Source: Aquificota bacterium (lineage in GTDB: Bacteria; Aquificota; Aquificia; Aquificales; QOAS01). Taken from it: a stretch of DNA of 34,082 bases. This document shows, piece after piece, positions 8,814 through 16,743 of the stretch. The number at the start of each line of letters is the position of its first letter. The stretch's first letter is position 1. Made by a program: the position numbers and the translations under genes. The stretch covers positions 1-34,082 of the forward strand of contig JAADCT010000061.1 of the NCBI GenBank assembly GCA_013154305.1, written 5' to 3'. The notes beneath the pieces were generated by a model. It did not search any database and was not told the DNA's origin. It saw only the letters and a program-made list of their open reading frames with translations.

Positions 8814-9836
8814 ATGATAGAGGAAAGGATAGACCTGGGCAGTTTCGACGAAAAGTTTTTCGCCATCGTCGGTAGGGCCGACGAAAACCTCAAGTTCTTC
8901 GCCGACCTTTTCGGCGTAAAGGTAGTCGCCCGCGGAACGGAGGTAATAGTAAAAGGCGAACCCGAAAGGGTAAAAAGGTTTACCTCCTTTCTGCGGAAGA
9001 TGTTGGCCGAGGTTCCGAAGCGCCACCTGAACGCCGCCCAAGTTCGCGAGGAGGCCAAGAGGTATCTCGGCGAACTCGAACAAACCCTCTCGCCCAAAGG
9101 TGAAAAGAAAGTTGCCGACGACGAAGGTGAGGAGGTCATTCTCGTCACCCACCGCAAAAAGGCGATAGTTCCGAAGACCCCCTCCCAAAAGGCCTACATA
9201 AAGGCCATTAAGGAAAACGACATAGTCTTCGGAATAGGACCCGCCGGGACCGGAAAGACCTACCTGGCCATGGCCATGGCGCTGAAGTACCTCAAGGACA
9301 ACAAGATTTCCAAGATAATTTTGACGCGGCCGGCCGTGGAGGCGGGCGAAAAGCTCGGTTTTCTGCCCGGCGGCATAGCCGAAAAGGTTCACCCCTACCT
9401 CACCCCCCTTTACGACGCGCTTTACGACATGGTTGACTTCGACAAGGCCAACTACCTGCTCGAAAAGGGTGTTATAGAAATCGCACCTTTGGCCTTTATG
9501 AGGGGGCGAACGCTCAACGACGCCTTCATAATCCTCGACGAGGCCCAAAACACCACCCGCGAACAGATGAAGATGTTTTTGACCAGGATAGGCTTCGGTT
9601 CCAAGGCGGTCATAACCGGCGACGTGACCCAGATAGACCTTCCCAAAAAGCAACAGTCGGGTCTGCTCGACGCCTTCAGGGTTCTAAAGGGTATAGAGGG
9701 CATCGCCTTCGTCGAGTTCAGCAAAGAGGACGTGGTAAGACACCCGATAGTGCAGAAAATAATACAGGCTTACGAGCGCTTTGAGGAGCGCTCCGACGGC
9801 GAAAATGCGAAAGGCGAAAAGGGGCAGGAAAACTAA
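8814..9836 (+). CDS. PhoH family P-loop protein
   Basis: TPSQKAYIKAIKENDIVFGIGPAGTGKTYLAMAMAL...LTRPAVEAGEKLGFLPG...FIILDEAQNTTREQMKMFLTRIGFGSKAVITGDVTQIDLP. Confidence 0.95.
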   Translation: MIEERIDLGSFDEKFFAIVGRADENLKFFADLFGVKVVARGTEVIVKGEPERVKRFTSFLRKMLAEVPKRHLNAAQVREEAKRYLGELEQTLSPKGEKKVADDEGEEVILVTHRKKAIVPKTPSQKAYIKAIKENDIVFGIGPAGTGKTYLAMAMALKYLKDNKISKIILTRPAVEAGEKLGFLPGGIAEKVHPYLTPLYDALYDMVDFDKANYLLEKGVIEIAPLAFMRGRTLNDAFIILDEAQNTTREQMKMFLTRIGFGSKAVITGDVTQIDLPKKQQSGLLDAFRVLKGIEGIAFVEFSKEDVVRHPIVQKIIQAYERFEERSDGENAKGEKGQEN

Positions 9837-11211
9837 AAGGCCCCTCCTTTGGGTTTCCCTGACGCTTTATCCGGCCTTCCTTGCGCTCTTTTTGGCCCTC
9901 CCCTACGGCGACCCCCTTCTCTTCGGATTGGGGTACGCCTTTAACTTCGCCGTTTTGTACGCCGCCCGCCGCCTTTTAGACTTGAACGAACTCTTTGAGG
10001 ACGAAACCTACTTTACCCTCAACCTGGTGGTCTTTTTCCTCGTCTCGCTGGCCCTCTTCGGAAGCCAGCTGAACTGGTTTCACCTCGAGGGGGCCGAGGA
10101 GGCCTACTACCTCCTTCTGGTCGGTTCCATAGTCGGCGTCCTTTCGAGGACCTTTTTGCGCAAGCGCCCGAATACCGCAATACTGGCCTTGGCGACCTAC
10201 GCCGTTTTTCTGGCCTCCAAAAACATTTTCGTCGCCTTCGGATTTGCGCTGGCAAACCTCATTTCCTCCGACATCTACGGTCGTTATCGGACGACCCTCC
10301 ACGAGATAGCCGCCGTGGCGATTGGCAACGCCGTCTTTTCCGTAATCCTCGCCGCCTACTGGCTGACGCGGGAACCCCACCTCGTTTGGAAACTCCTCTA
10401 CCTTTATCCCACCTCGGTGTTGACCGAAATATTCATCCTCTTCGGTTTGCAAAAGCTTTTGGACCTGCTTCCCTACATGTACAGCGACGAGAAACTCGAA
10501 AACTTCGCCAACTTGTCCAATCCCCTCCTCGAGGAGATGCTCATCCGCGCGCCCGGAACCTATCACCACTCGGTGATGGTTTCCCTCCTGGCCGAAAGCC
10601 TGGCCAAGAAGCTCGGCGCCGACCCCCTCCTGGTCAAGGTCGGCGCCATGTTCCACGACATCGGTAAGTTGGTAAACCCCCACTACTTTATCGAAAACAT
10701 CAACGGTAAGAATCCCCACGCCGAGCTAAAGCCCGAGGTCAGCGCCGCCATTATTAAAAATCACGTCGAAGAGGGCCTCGCCCTCGCCGAAAAGCACAAC
10801 CTTCCCAAGGAGATAATTCCCTTTATCCCGGAACATCAGGGAACCAAACTCATCCGCTACTTTTACTTCAAGGCTTTGGAGGAAAATCCCGACGTCGACG
10901 AGGAGAAGTTCCGCTACGGCGGTCCCATACCCCAGAGCAAGGAAACCGCCATCGTAATGATTACCGACACGGTGGAGGCCATGGTTCGGACCCTCAAGGA
11001 GCCGACCGCCGACGAGGTCCGAAAGGCGGTCCGTTCGGCCCTCGAAAACCTCAAAAAGGAGGGTCAGCTGAAGGCCTCCGGACTGACCGAGGAGGACCTC
11101 AAACTGGTCGAAAAACTTCTTACGGAGCTCATACTCTCTTACTACCACGAGCGGATTAAGTATCCCGAAGGTCCCTCCCGCCGGGCCAAAACCGTAAAAT
11201 CCAAGAGTTGA
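9805..11211 (+). CDS. 7TM-HD (PgpH-like) phosphohydrolase, short form
   Basis: Multiple N-terminal TM segments, then LIRAPGTYHHSVMVSLLAESLA...GAMFHDIGKLVNPHYFIEN...IKNHVEEGLALA...IPEHQGT. Overlaps phoH 3' end. Confidence 0.85.
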   Translation: MRKAKRGRKTKRPLLWVSLTLYPAFLALFLALPYGDPLLFGLGYAFNFAVLYAARRLLDLNELFEDETYFTLNLVVFFLVSLALFGSQLNWFHLEGAEEAYYLLLVGSIVGVLSRTFLRKRPNTAILALATYAVFLASKNIFVAFGFALANLISSDIYGRYRTTLHEIAAVAIGNAVFSVILAAYWLTREPHLVWKLLYLYPTSVLTEIFILFGLQKLLDLLPYMYSDEKLENFANLSNPLLEEMLIRAPGTYHHSVMVSLLAESLAKKLGADPLLVKVGAMFHDIGKLVNPHYFIENINGKNPHAELKPEVSAAIIKNHVEEGLALAEKHNLPKEIIPFIPEHQGTKLIRYFYFKALEENPDVDEEKFRYGGPIPQSKETAIVMITDTVEAMVRTLKEPTADEVRKAVRSALENLKKEGQLKASGLTEEDLKLVEKLLTELILSYYHERIKYPEGPSRRAKTVKSKS

Positions 11212-12107
11212 TGTTCAAGTTAAAACTCCCCTCTCCCGTTCCATTTATGGACCACCGCCTGAAGGCCTACCTGCTATCGCTCCTCCTGGTGGCGGGAAGT
11301 TTGTTTCTGCTCCAATTTCGGGGTTTGAACCTCGGGCTCGACTTTACCGGCGGATACGTCGTGGAGGTGGCCCCCGCCAAACCGGTCGACGAGGAGACGG
11401 TAAAGCGCCTCCTTAAGGAGGCCGGCGTGGAGGGTTTCCTCGTTCAGGAAACCAAGGAAGGTCACATCCTGGTAAAGGTCCGCCTGGACCAACCGGTGGA
11501 AAAGGTTAAAGAGGTCCTCCTGAAGGCTTTGGAGGGGGCAAAGCTCGTTCGTTTTGAAATGATTGGTGCGGTCTTCAGTCAGGAACTCAAGAAAAAGGCG
11601 ATTTACGCCCTTCTGACGGCGCTTATACTGATAACGCTTTACCTCGGTTTTAGGTTTAAACCCCTTTGGGCCCTCACGGCCCTTTTGGCGCTCTTTCACG
11701 ACGTCGTCGTTACCCTCGGCGCCTACTCTCTGACCTACAAGGAGGTAAACCTCGAGGTGATGGGAGCCCTGCTGACGGTCGCCGGCTATTCGGTTACCGA
11801 CACAGTCGTGGTTTTTGACCGCATAAGGGAAAACCTGCGCCTGCGGCCGGCGACGCCCTTTAAGGATGTCGTAAACCTTTCGATAAACGAAACCCTTTCG
11901 AGGACCTTAATGACCTCGATAACGACCTTCAGCGTGGCCCTGGTGCTTTACCTCTTTGGCGGCGAAATGCTTTCCAACATCGCCTTCGCCTTTTTGGTCG
12001 GAATAGTGGTCGGAACCTACTCTTCGATATTCGTGGCCTCGGCCCTTTTGCTGGACCTGGGACGCCTCTTTAAGAGGGAAAAGGGGGAGGCGGTCAAAGC
12101 ATCTTAG
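11211..12107 (+). CDS. secF: Protein translocase subunit SecF
   Basis: LNLGLDFTGGYVVEV...FEMIGAVFSQELKKKA...GYSVTDTVVVFDRIREN...NETLSRTLMTSITT. UGAUG overlap with preceding ORF. Confidence 0.93.
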   Translation: MFKLKLPSPVPFMDHRLKAYLLSLLLVAGSLFLLQFRGLNLGLDFTGGYVVEVAPAKPVDEETVKRLLKEAGVEGFLVQETKEGHILVKVRLDQPVEKVKEVLLKALEGAKLVRFEMIGAVFSQELKKKAIYALLTALILITLYLGFRFKPLWALTALLALFHDVVVTLGAYSLTYKEVNLEVMGALLTVAGYSVTDTVVVFDRIRENLRLRPATPFKDVVNLSINETLSRTLMTSITTFSVALVLYLFGGEMLSNIAFAFLVGIVVGTYSSIFVASALLLDLGRLFKREKGEAVKAS

Positions 12108-12450
12108 CCAGCTCTTCGGCCGCCTTCCTGATTTCCAAGTACAGCAAACCGAGTTTGGCGTCGGCGGGCGCCATTACGGTCAAAACCGCCTCGTCGCCGA
12201 TACCGGTAACTATCACGTATCCCTTCTCCGACTTGACGGTTATCTGCTCCAGGTGCCCCTTGTCCAGCTCGTAGACGGCCCTCTCTCCGAGCGAGAGGAT
12301 GGCGGCCGACATCGCCGCCAGCCGCTCCTCCGAAAGGTTGGCCGGCAGAACCGCCTCCACCGGCAATCCGTCGGCCGTCGTAAGGACGGCCCCTTCCAGC
12401 CCGGCGTCCCTTACCAGCTTCTCCAGTATCGGCTTAAACTTCGTAGCCAC
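12094..12450 (-). CDS. Roadblock/LC7 domain protein (MglB-like)
   Basis: LVRDAGLEGAVLTTADGLPVEAVLP...AAMSAAILSLGERAVYEL...YVIVTGIGDEAVLTVMAPADAKLGLLYLEIRKAAEEL; GTG start with AAGGAGG SD. Confidence 0.85.
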   Translation of the reverse strand: MATKFKPILEKLVRDAGLEGAVLTTADGLPVEAVLPANLSEERLAAMSAAILSLGERAVYELDKGHLEQITVKSEKGYVIVTGIGDEAVLTVMAPADAKLGLLYLEIRKAAEELAKML

Positions 12451-12475
12451 CTCGAAACACCTCCTTAAAGGGTTG

Positions 12476-12491
12476 GCCCCGCCTGCGGGGC
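12476..12491 (-). promoter_or_regulatory. GC-rich hairpin in the 5' leader of the Roadblock gene
   Basis: gccccg-cctg-cggggc; lies between a tataaat-like box (minus strand) and the SD. Confidence 0.4.
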
Positions 12492-12625
12492 TTTGATACC
12501 TAAGGGGTTATTTATACACCATTCGCGCGCGGTTGTGGAAATACCGCATCGGTGCAAGTGAGAATGGTCTGCCGCCGCCCTTTGGGGAAACGGTTTTTCG
12601 AAAAAACGCTTATAGTTAGATAAGG

Positions 12626-12856
12626 ATGCCGACCGAGGTGGGAAAGCTCCTCATTTTCCTCGGCGTGTTTTTAATCGTTTTGGGAACCCTAATGGTGGTC
12701 CTGCCGCGGTTTGACCTACCGCTGGGAAACCTGCCCGGCGACATCCGCATAAAGAAGGACAACTTCGAGTTTTACTTTCCCCTCATGAGTTCTCTGCTTT
12801 TGAGCCTCCTCCTGACGGTGGTTTTAAACCTGATACTGCTGCTCTTTAGAAAGTAA
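12626..12856 (+). CDS. Small two-TM protein, DUF2905-like
   Basis: MPTEVGKLLIFLGVFLIVLGTLMVVLPRFDLPLGNLPGDIRIKKDNFEFYFPL: GxLPGDI.I...NF.FYFP signature. Confidence 0.85.
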   Translation: MPTEVGKLLIFLGVFLIVLGTLMVVLPRFDLPLGNLPGDIRIKKDNFEFYFPLMSSLLLSLLLTVVLNLILLLFRK

Positions 12857-12889
12857 AGACCGACCGATTGACGGTCGTCATTTGACCCG

Positions 12890-12915
12890 CCCCAATCGGG
12901 GTTTAACTTTGTCTT
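12890..12915 (+). terminator. Probable terminator hairpin downstream of the DUF2905-like gene
   Basis: cccc-aatc-gggg followed by tttaactttgtcttt; preceded by a second hairpin cgaccg-attga-cggtcg at 12861-12877. Confidence 0.4.
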
Positions 12916-12948
12916 TCAACCAAAAATCCTTTGCAAGGAGGTAGGGCC

Positions 12949-13356
12949 ATGCCCAAAATTAACAGGTACTCCGAACTCATCAAAACCGCCCAGTCGGAAG
13001 CCAAGGTCGACTTCGTCGACAGGCACTCCCCTTTTGTTTACGTCGAAGGCGAAGCCGTCAAAGGTAAAAAGCTCAAAGTTAAGGTGAAGGTCGGAAAGGA
13101 ATACTCCCACCCGATGGACTTCGACCACTACATCGCCTTCGTCCAGCTTTGGGACGGCAACACCCTCCTGGGCCACGTTCAAATCCAACCCGAGATGCTC
13201 GGCAATCAAAGGGACCAGGTTGAGGTCGACTTTTACATCGTTCCCACCAAAAACAAACTCCAGCTCCACGCCCTGTCCTACTGCACCAAGCACGGCCTTT
13301 GGGAAAGCGACGTCGTAGAAGTCGAGGTCAAAGAGCCCGAAACGGCCACCGCCTAA
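12949..13356 (+). CDS. Superoxide reductase (class II / neelaredoxin-like)
   Basis: VDRHSPFVYV...GKEYSHPMDFDHYIAFVQL...ALSYCTKHGLWES gives four His plus one Cys of the Fe(His)4Cys centre; AAGGAGG SD upstream. Confidence 0.85.
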   Translation: MPKINRYSELIKTAQSEAKVDFVDRHSPFVYVEGEAVKGKKLKVKVKVGKEYSHPMDFDHYIAFVQLWDGNTLLGHVQIQPEMLGNQRDQVEVDFYIVPTKNKLQLHALSYCTKHGLWESDVVEVEVKEPETATA

Positions 13357-13383
13357 AGGTCGGAGAAAGACTTTTACCCTCTT

Positions 13384-13478
13384 TCGGTTTTTCTCCTTTT
13401 CATCCGTCCTTTTGTCGGTTTTGAAAGGAGGGAGTCCCTTTTTCGGTTTTCTTCTAATTAGCGACCGCTTTCGGTTTT
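13384..13478. repeat. Four direct copies of TCGGTTTT at 13384, 13415, 13443, 13471
   Basis: Exact octamer at intervals of 31, 28 and 28 bp in the intergenic region upstream of the Bax-inhibitor-like gene. Confidence 0.7.
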
Positions 13479-13494
13479 GATTAACGCCGACCTA

Positions 13495-13522
13495 TTGATA
13501 ACCCGCAAAGGACTTTTATAAT
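13495..13522 (+). promoter_or_regulatory. Near-consensus sigma70-type promoter
   Basis: TTGATA (13495-13500), 16 bp spacer, TATAAT (13517-13522); ATG at 13533. Confidence 0.7.
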
Positions 13523-13532
13523 TTCCCAAACC

Positions 13533-14255
13533 ATGATGTGGAACCAAAACACCAACTACGCCGCGGAGGCGGTTAAGCAGTCGCTTTTCGTTCGGACTAT
13601 GAACTACACCGCCCTGTGGACGGTCCTTTACGGTCTGTTTGTCGCCTTTTTGATAGGGACCGGTCTCGACAGGGTTTTTGCCAACCCGGTAATTTCGGTG
13701 GTGCTCGTTTTGGCCGTAATGGGCGCCAGCTTCCTCATCCGCAATCCGCTTCAGGCCTCCAAGACCCTCCTTTACGCCTACGGAGCGTTTACGTCCTTCG
13801 CGCTGGCGGCCGTCAGCTCGCTGCTTATTCACTACGTGGCCTACTACCATCAGGGCGTACTGCTGTCGGCGCTCGTAACCACCTTCCTAATCGGCGGTGC
13901 CACCGTTTTGGCGGCCAGGAGCGTAAACATTTCGCAGGACAAGGCGCAGGCGGCCGTTAAGTTCCTGCTCATAGTCGGTATCGCCGCCTTCGTCGCCAGC
14001 CTGCTCAACCTGATATTCTTTAAGTCGGGCCTCTTTGGACTGATAATTGCCGTCGTTTTCCTCGTTTGGTCGGTTGCGGCCCTCTTCCTGACGCTCAACC
14101 AGCTCGACCAAATCGAGGCTGTGGTCGGAAACGACCCCGAACTCCTCGACAAAATCGCCGTTTGGGAGTCGGTCGGCGTTTTCATCCTCTTTTACAACAT
14201 CTTCATCTCCCTGCTTCAAATCCTGCTCTCGTTGGCCGGAAACTCCGAGGACTAA
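13533..14255 (+). CDS. Bax inhibitor-1 / YccA-like multi-pass membrane protein
   Basis: 240 aa, seven hydrophobic segments; YGAFTSFALAAVSSLL, FLIGGATVLAARSVNIS, WESVGVFILFYNIFISLLQIL resemble the BI-1 family. Confidence 0.8.
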   Translation: MMWNQNTNYAAEAVKQSLFVRTMNYTALWTVLYGLFVAFLIGTGLDRVFANPVISVVLVLAVMGASFLIRNPLQASKTLLYAYGAFTSFALAAVSSLLIHYVAYYHQGVLLSALVTTFLIGGATVLAARSVNISQDKAQAAVKFLLIVGIAAFVASLLNLIFFKSGLFGLIIAVVFLVWSVAALFLTLNQLDQIEAVVGNDPELLDKIAVWESVGVFILFYNIFISLLQILLSLAGNSED

Positions 14256-14279
14256 TCCTTTCCCTTTCTTCCCTTTCCC

Positions 14280-14308
14280 TTGACAAAGGTTTTTCTTCCA
14301 ACTAAAAT
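14280..14308 (+). promoter_or_regulatory. Consensus-like sigma70-type promoter
   Basis: TTGACA (14280-14285), 17 bp spacer, TAAAAT (14303-14308), ATG 8 nt downstream. Confidence 0.75.
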
Positions 14309-14316
14309 TGCAAGGT

Positions 14317-14427
14317 ATGCTGGGAGCAATCATCGTTACGGTGGTAATGGGAATTCTCATCGGCGGTCTGACCCTCGCGCTCTGGAAGCTGGGAACCGAA
14401 GAGCCCGCCCACGTCAAGAACAAATAA
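14317..14427 (+). CDS. Putative 36-aa single-TM peptide (absent from the ORF track)
   Basis: MLGAIIVTVVMGILIGGLTLALWKLGTEEPAHVKNK* directly behind a TTGACA-N17-TAAAAT promoter. Confidence 0.6.
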   Translation: MLGAIIVTVVMGILIGGLTLALWKLGTEEPAHVKNK

Positions 14428-14455
14428 TCCCTCCCCGCCCCAGTCTTATCCTTTT

Positions 14456-15238
14456 ATGACCGTTTTGAGGCGGATAGTCGAGGCAAAGCTTCCCTCCTTA
14501 AGGGGGAAGAAGCAAAACCCCGACTACCGGCGGAGGGTTTACGAGCTCGCCGAAAACCGGCGGGAGGTAAAAAACCTCCTCGACTTTTGTTGTCCCAAGT
14601 CCGTCGCCGTCATAGCCGAGGTCAAACGGGCCTCACCGTCGGAGGGTTTGATTAGGGAGGTCGACCCCGTTGAGGTTGCAAAGCTCTATCAAAAGGGGGG
14701 CGCCTGCGCCGTTTCCGTCCTGACCGAGGAAAACTTTTTTAAAGGTTCCCTCGACTTCCTGTCGCGGATAAGGGAGGCGGTGGACCTTCCCCTCCTGCGG
14801 AAGGACTTTATCGTCGACGAACTGGAGGTTTGGGAGGCCAAGGCCTTCGGCGCCGACGCCGTTTTGCTCATCGCGAAGGTCCTCGACGAGGTTCTCCTCC
14901 GAGACCTTATAGAGACGGCCCTCGGACTGGGCCTTCTTCCCCTGGTCGAGGTCTTTGAGGAGAACGAACTGGAAAGGGTCCTGAAGTACTACTCGACCGC
15001 CGTGGGAGTAAACAATCGAAACCTGGAAACCCTCGAGGTGGACCTCTCGGTGTCCGAAAGGCTCCTTCCGCTGATGAAGGAGGCCGGGGTAAAGTGCGCC
15101 GTGGCCGAAAGCGGCATCTTCACCGCCGGGGACGTCAGAAGATTGAAGCGGGCGGGTGCCGACGCCTTTTTGGTCGGAACGGCACTGATGAAAAGCCCCG
15201 ACCCGCTGAAAAAACTTTCGGAGCTCCTCTCGGCCTGA
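14456..15238 (+). CDS. trpC: Indole-3-glycerol phosphate synthase
   Basis: VIAEVKRASPSEGLI...AVSVLTEENFFKGSLDFL...LLRKDFIVDELEVWEAKAFGADAVLLI...GVNNRNLETLEVDL...AESGIFTAGDV...FLVGTALMKS. Confidence 0.97.
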   Translation: MTVLRRIVEAKLPSLRGKKQNPDYRRRVYELAENRREVKNLLDFCCPKSVAVIAEVKRASPSEGLIREVDPVEVAKLYQKGGACAVSVLTEENFFKGSLDFLSRIREAVDLPLLRKDFIVDELEVWEAKAFGADAVLLIAKVLDEVLLRDLIETALGLGLLPLVEVFEENELERVLKYYSTAVGVNNRNLETLEVDLSVSERLLPLMKEAGVKCAVAESGIFTAGDVRRLKRAGADAFLVGTALMKSPDPLKKLSELLSA

Positions 15239-15258
15239 AGTTTTTTTCGGTAAAGACT

Positions 15259-15287
15259 CCCGGCGCCGAAGGCGCCGGGCTTTTTTC
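15259..15287 (+). terminator. Intrinsic terminator after trpC
   Basis: cccggcgcc-gaa-ggcgccggg perfect 9-bp stem followed by ctttttt. Confidence 0.85.
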
Positions 15288-15292
15288 CGAAG

Positions 15293-16204
15293 TTAAGAAA
15301 AGAGTTTTTCCATAAGGGCCATTTGGGCCCAGAGGCGGTTTTCGGCCTGGTTAAAAATCTCTTCCTGGTGTTTTTCGAACACCTCCTCGGTGATTTCCTG
15401 ACCCTTTTTGGCCGGCAGGCAGTGGAGGACCTTGACGCCCGGCGAGGCCATCGAAAGGAGCTTTTCGTTCACCTGGTAGGGTTTTAAAAATTCTTTCTTC
15501 AGTCCGTCTTCGGCGTCGCCCATGGAAACCCACACGTCGGTGTAGACGACGGAGGCGTTTTTGACGGCCTCGTAGGGGTCGTGGGTCAGTTCTATTTTGC
15601 CCCCGGTTTGCTCGGCCAGTTTCAGCCCGAGTTCGTAGGCTTTGGCGTTTGGCTCGTAACCGGGCGGGGTGGCCACCGTCAGGTTCAGGCCGAAGAGCCC
15701 GGCGCCCACCATCAAGGAGTTGGCGACGTTGTTGCCGTCGCCTACGAAGGCGACCTTAATCTTCTTGGTTTCCTCGCCGAAGTATTCGTAAATGGTGGTA
15801 ACGTCGGCCAGTATTTGACAGGGATGGGAAAAGTCGGTGAGGGCGTTTATTACGGGAATCGACGAGTGGCGCGCCAGCTCCACCAGCCAGGCGTGGGCGT
15901 AAGTTCTGACGACAAGGCCGTCCAGGTAGCGGCTGAGGGTGCGGGCCGTGTCGCGGACGTCCTCGCCCCTCGACAGCTGGAGCTGATTGGCCGTCATGTA
16001 AAGGGGATTTCCCCCCAGCTTGTTTATGCCGACCTCGAAGGAGACCCTCGTCCTCGTTGAGGGTTTTAAAAAGAGGAGGCCGACGGTTTTGCCCTTAAGG
16101 ACTTCCGAGCGGCGCGTCCCCCTCTTAAAGTCCAAGGCGTTTTTTACGAGTTCCCAGCCTTCGTCGGGCGAGAGGTCGGAAAGGCAGAGGAAGTCCTTAT
16201 TCAT
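15293..16204 (-). CDS. argF: Ornithine carbamoyltransferase
   Basis: LFLKPSTRTRVSFEVGINKLGG...FSHPCQILADVTTI...VAFVGDGNNVANSL...YTDVWVSMG...VLHCLPAKKGQEI. Confidence 0.96.
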   Translation of the reverse strand: MNKDFLCLSDLSPDEGWELVKNALDFKRGTRRSEVLKGKTVGLLFLKPSTRTRVSFEVGINKLGGNPLYMTANQLQLSRGEDVRDTARTLSRYLDGLVVRTYAHAWLVELARHSSIPVINALTDFSHPCQILADVTTIYEYFGEETKKIKVAFVGDGNNVANSLMVGAGLFGLNLTVATPPGYEPNAKAYELGLKLAEQTGGKIELTHDPYEAVKNASVVYTDVWVSMGDAEDGLKKEFLKPYQVNEKLLSMASPGVKVLHCLPAKKGQEITEEVFEKHQEEIFNQAENRLWAQMALMEKLFS

Positions 16205-16228
16205 AAGGGAAAATTTTAAGGAAAGGCG

Positions 16229-16642
16229 TCAGAGGCTTTTTACCACGACGCCCAAACAGGCGGTCTTTATAAAGTCTATTCGGTCCTTGTACTTTTGTAT
16301 AACCTCCTCGTTCTCGGTGCCCGGTTGGAGCCAAACGTACTTTGCGCCCACTTTGAGGGCGTCCTTTACGACCTCCTCCAGCGCGTCGGGCCTTCGGAAC
16401 ACGTCGACTATGTCTATCGGTTCGGGCACGCTCTCGAGCGAGGGCAGAACCTCCAAGCCCAGAATTTTCCTTCCGGCGTAAACGGGATTGACGAAGTAGA
16501 CCCTGTGGAGTCCCCTTTGAAGGGTCCATTCGGAAACGTAGTAGGAGGCCCTCTCGGGTTTGGGGGAAATTCCGACGACCGCGATGGTTTTGGCCTCTTT
16601 AAGGATTGCCATTATGGTCTCGAGGTCCTCGATGACCGCCAT
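16229..16642 (-). CDS. CoA-binding domain protein (YccU-like)
   Basis: TIAVVGISPKPERASYYVSEWTLQRGLHRVYFVNPVYAGRKILGLEVLPSLESVPEPIDIVDVFRR...YVWLQPGTENEEV. Confidence 0.9.
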   Translation of the reverse strand: MAVIEDLETIMAILKEAKTIAVVGISPKPERASYYVSEWTLQRGLHRVYFVNPVYAGRKILGLEVLPSLESVPEPIDIVDVFRRPDALEEVVKDALKVGAKYVWLQPGTENEEVIQKYKDRIDFIKTACLGVVVKSL

Positions 16643-16679
16643 AGGTGGCTATTTTAAGGACCTCCGTTTCGGGCGCTTA

Positions 16680-16695
16680 TTAACAAAATTGTTAA
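16680..16695. promoter_or_regulatory. Perfect 16-bp palindrome, candidate operator
   Basis: TTAACAAAATTGTTAA (TTAACAA-AA-TTGTTAA) in the divergent intergenic region between the CoA-binding protein and the NtrC-like regulator. Confidence 0.55.
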
Positions 16696-16743
16696 AAGTT
16701 TTCCCCAAAGGGGGGCCCCAAGGCGGGTTAATTTTTCCTCCGA

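Noticed and set aside
8712-9653. 313-aa minus-strand ORF
   Set aside because: Antisense to PhoH; no domain signatures.
9976-10719. 247-aa minus-strand ORF
   Set aside because: Antisense to the HD-domain membrane protein; composition consistent with a mirror-frame artefact.
12520-12600. Weak resemblance of gaaataccgcatc to common cloning-vector sequence, or a riboswitch-like region
   Set aside because: Similarity covers only about a dozen bases and no riboswitch consensus that I know fits; treated as ordinary divergent promoter DNA.
13384-13500. Possible small CRISPR array from regularly spaced TCGGTTTT
   Set aside because: The conserved unit is only 8-10 bp, with four copies and no adjacent cas genes; better described as phased short repeats.
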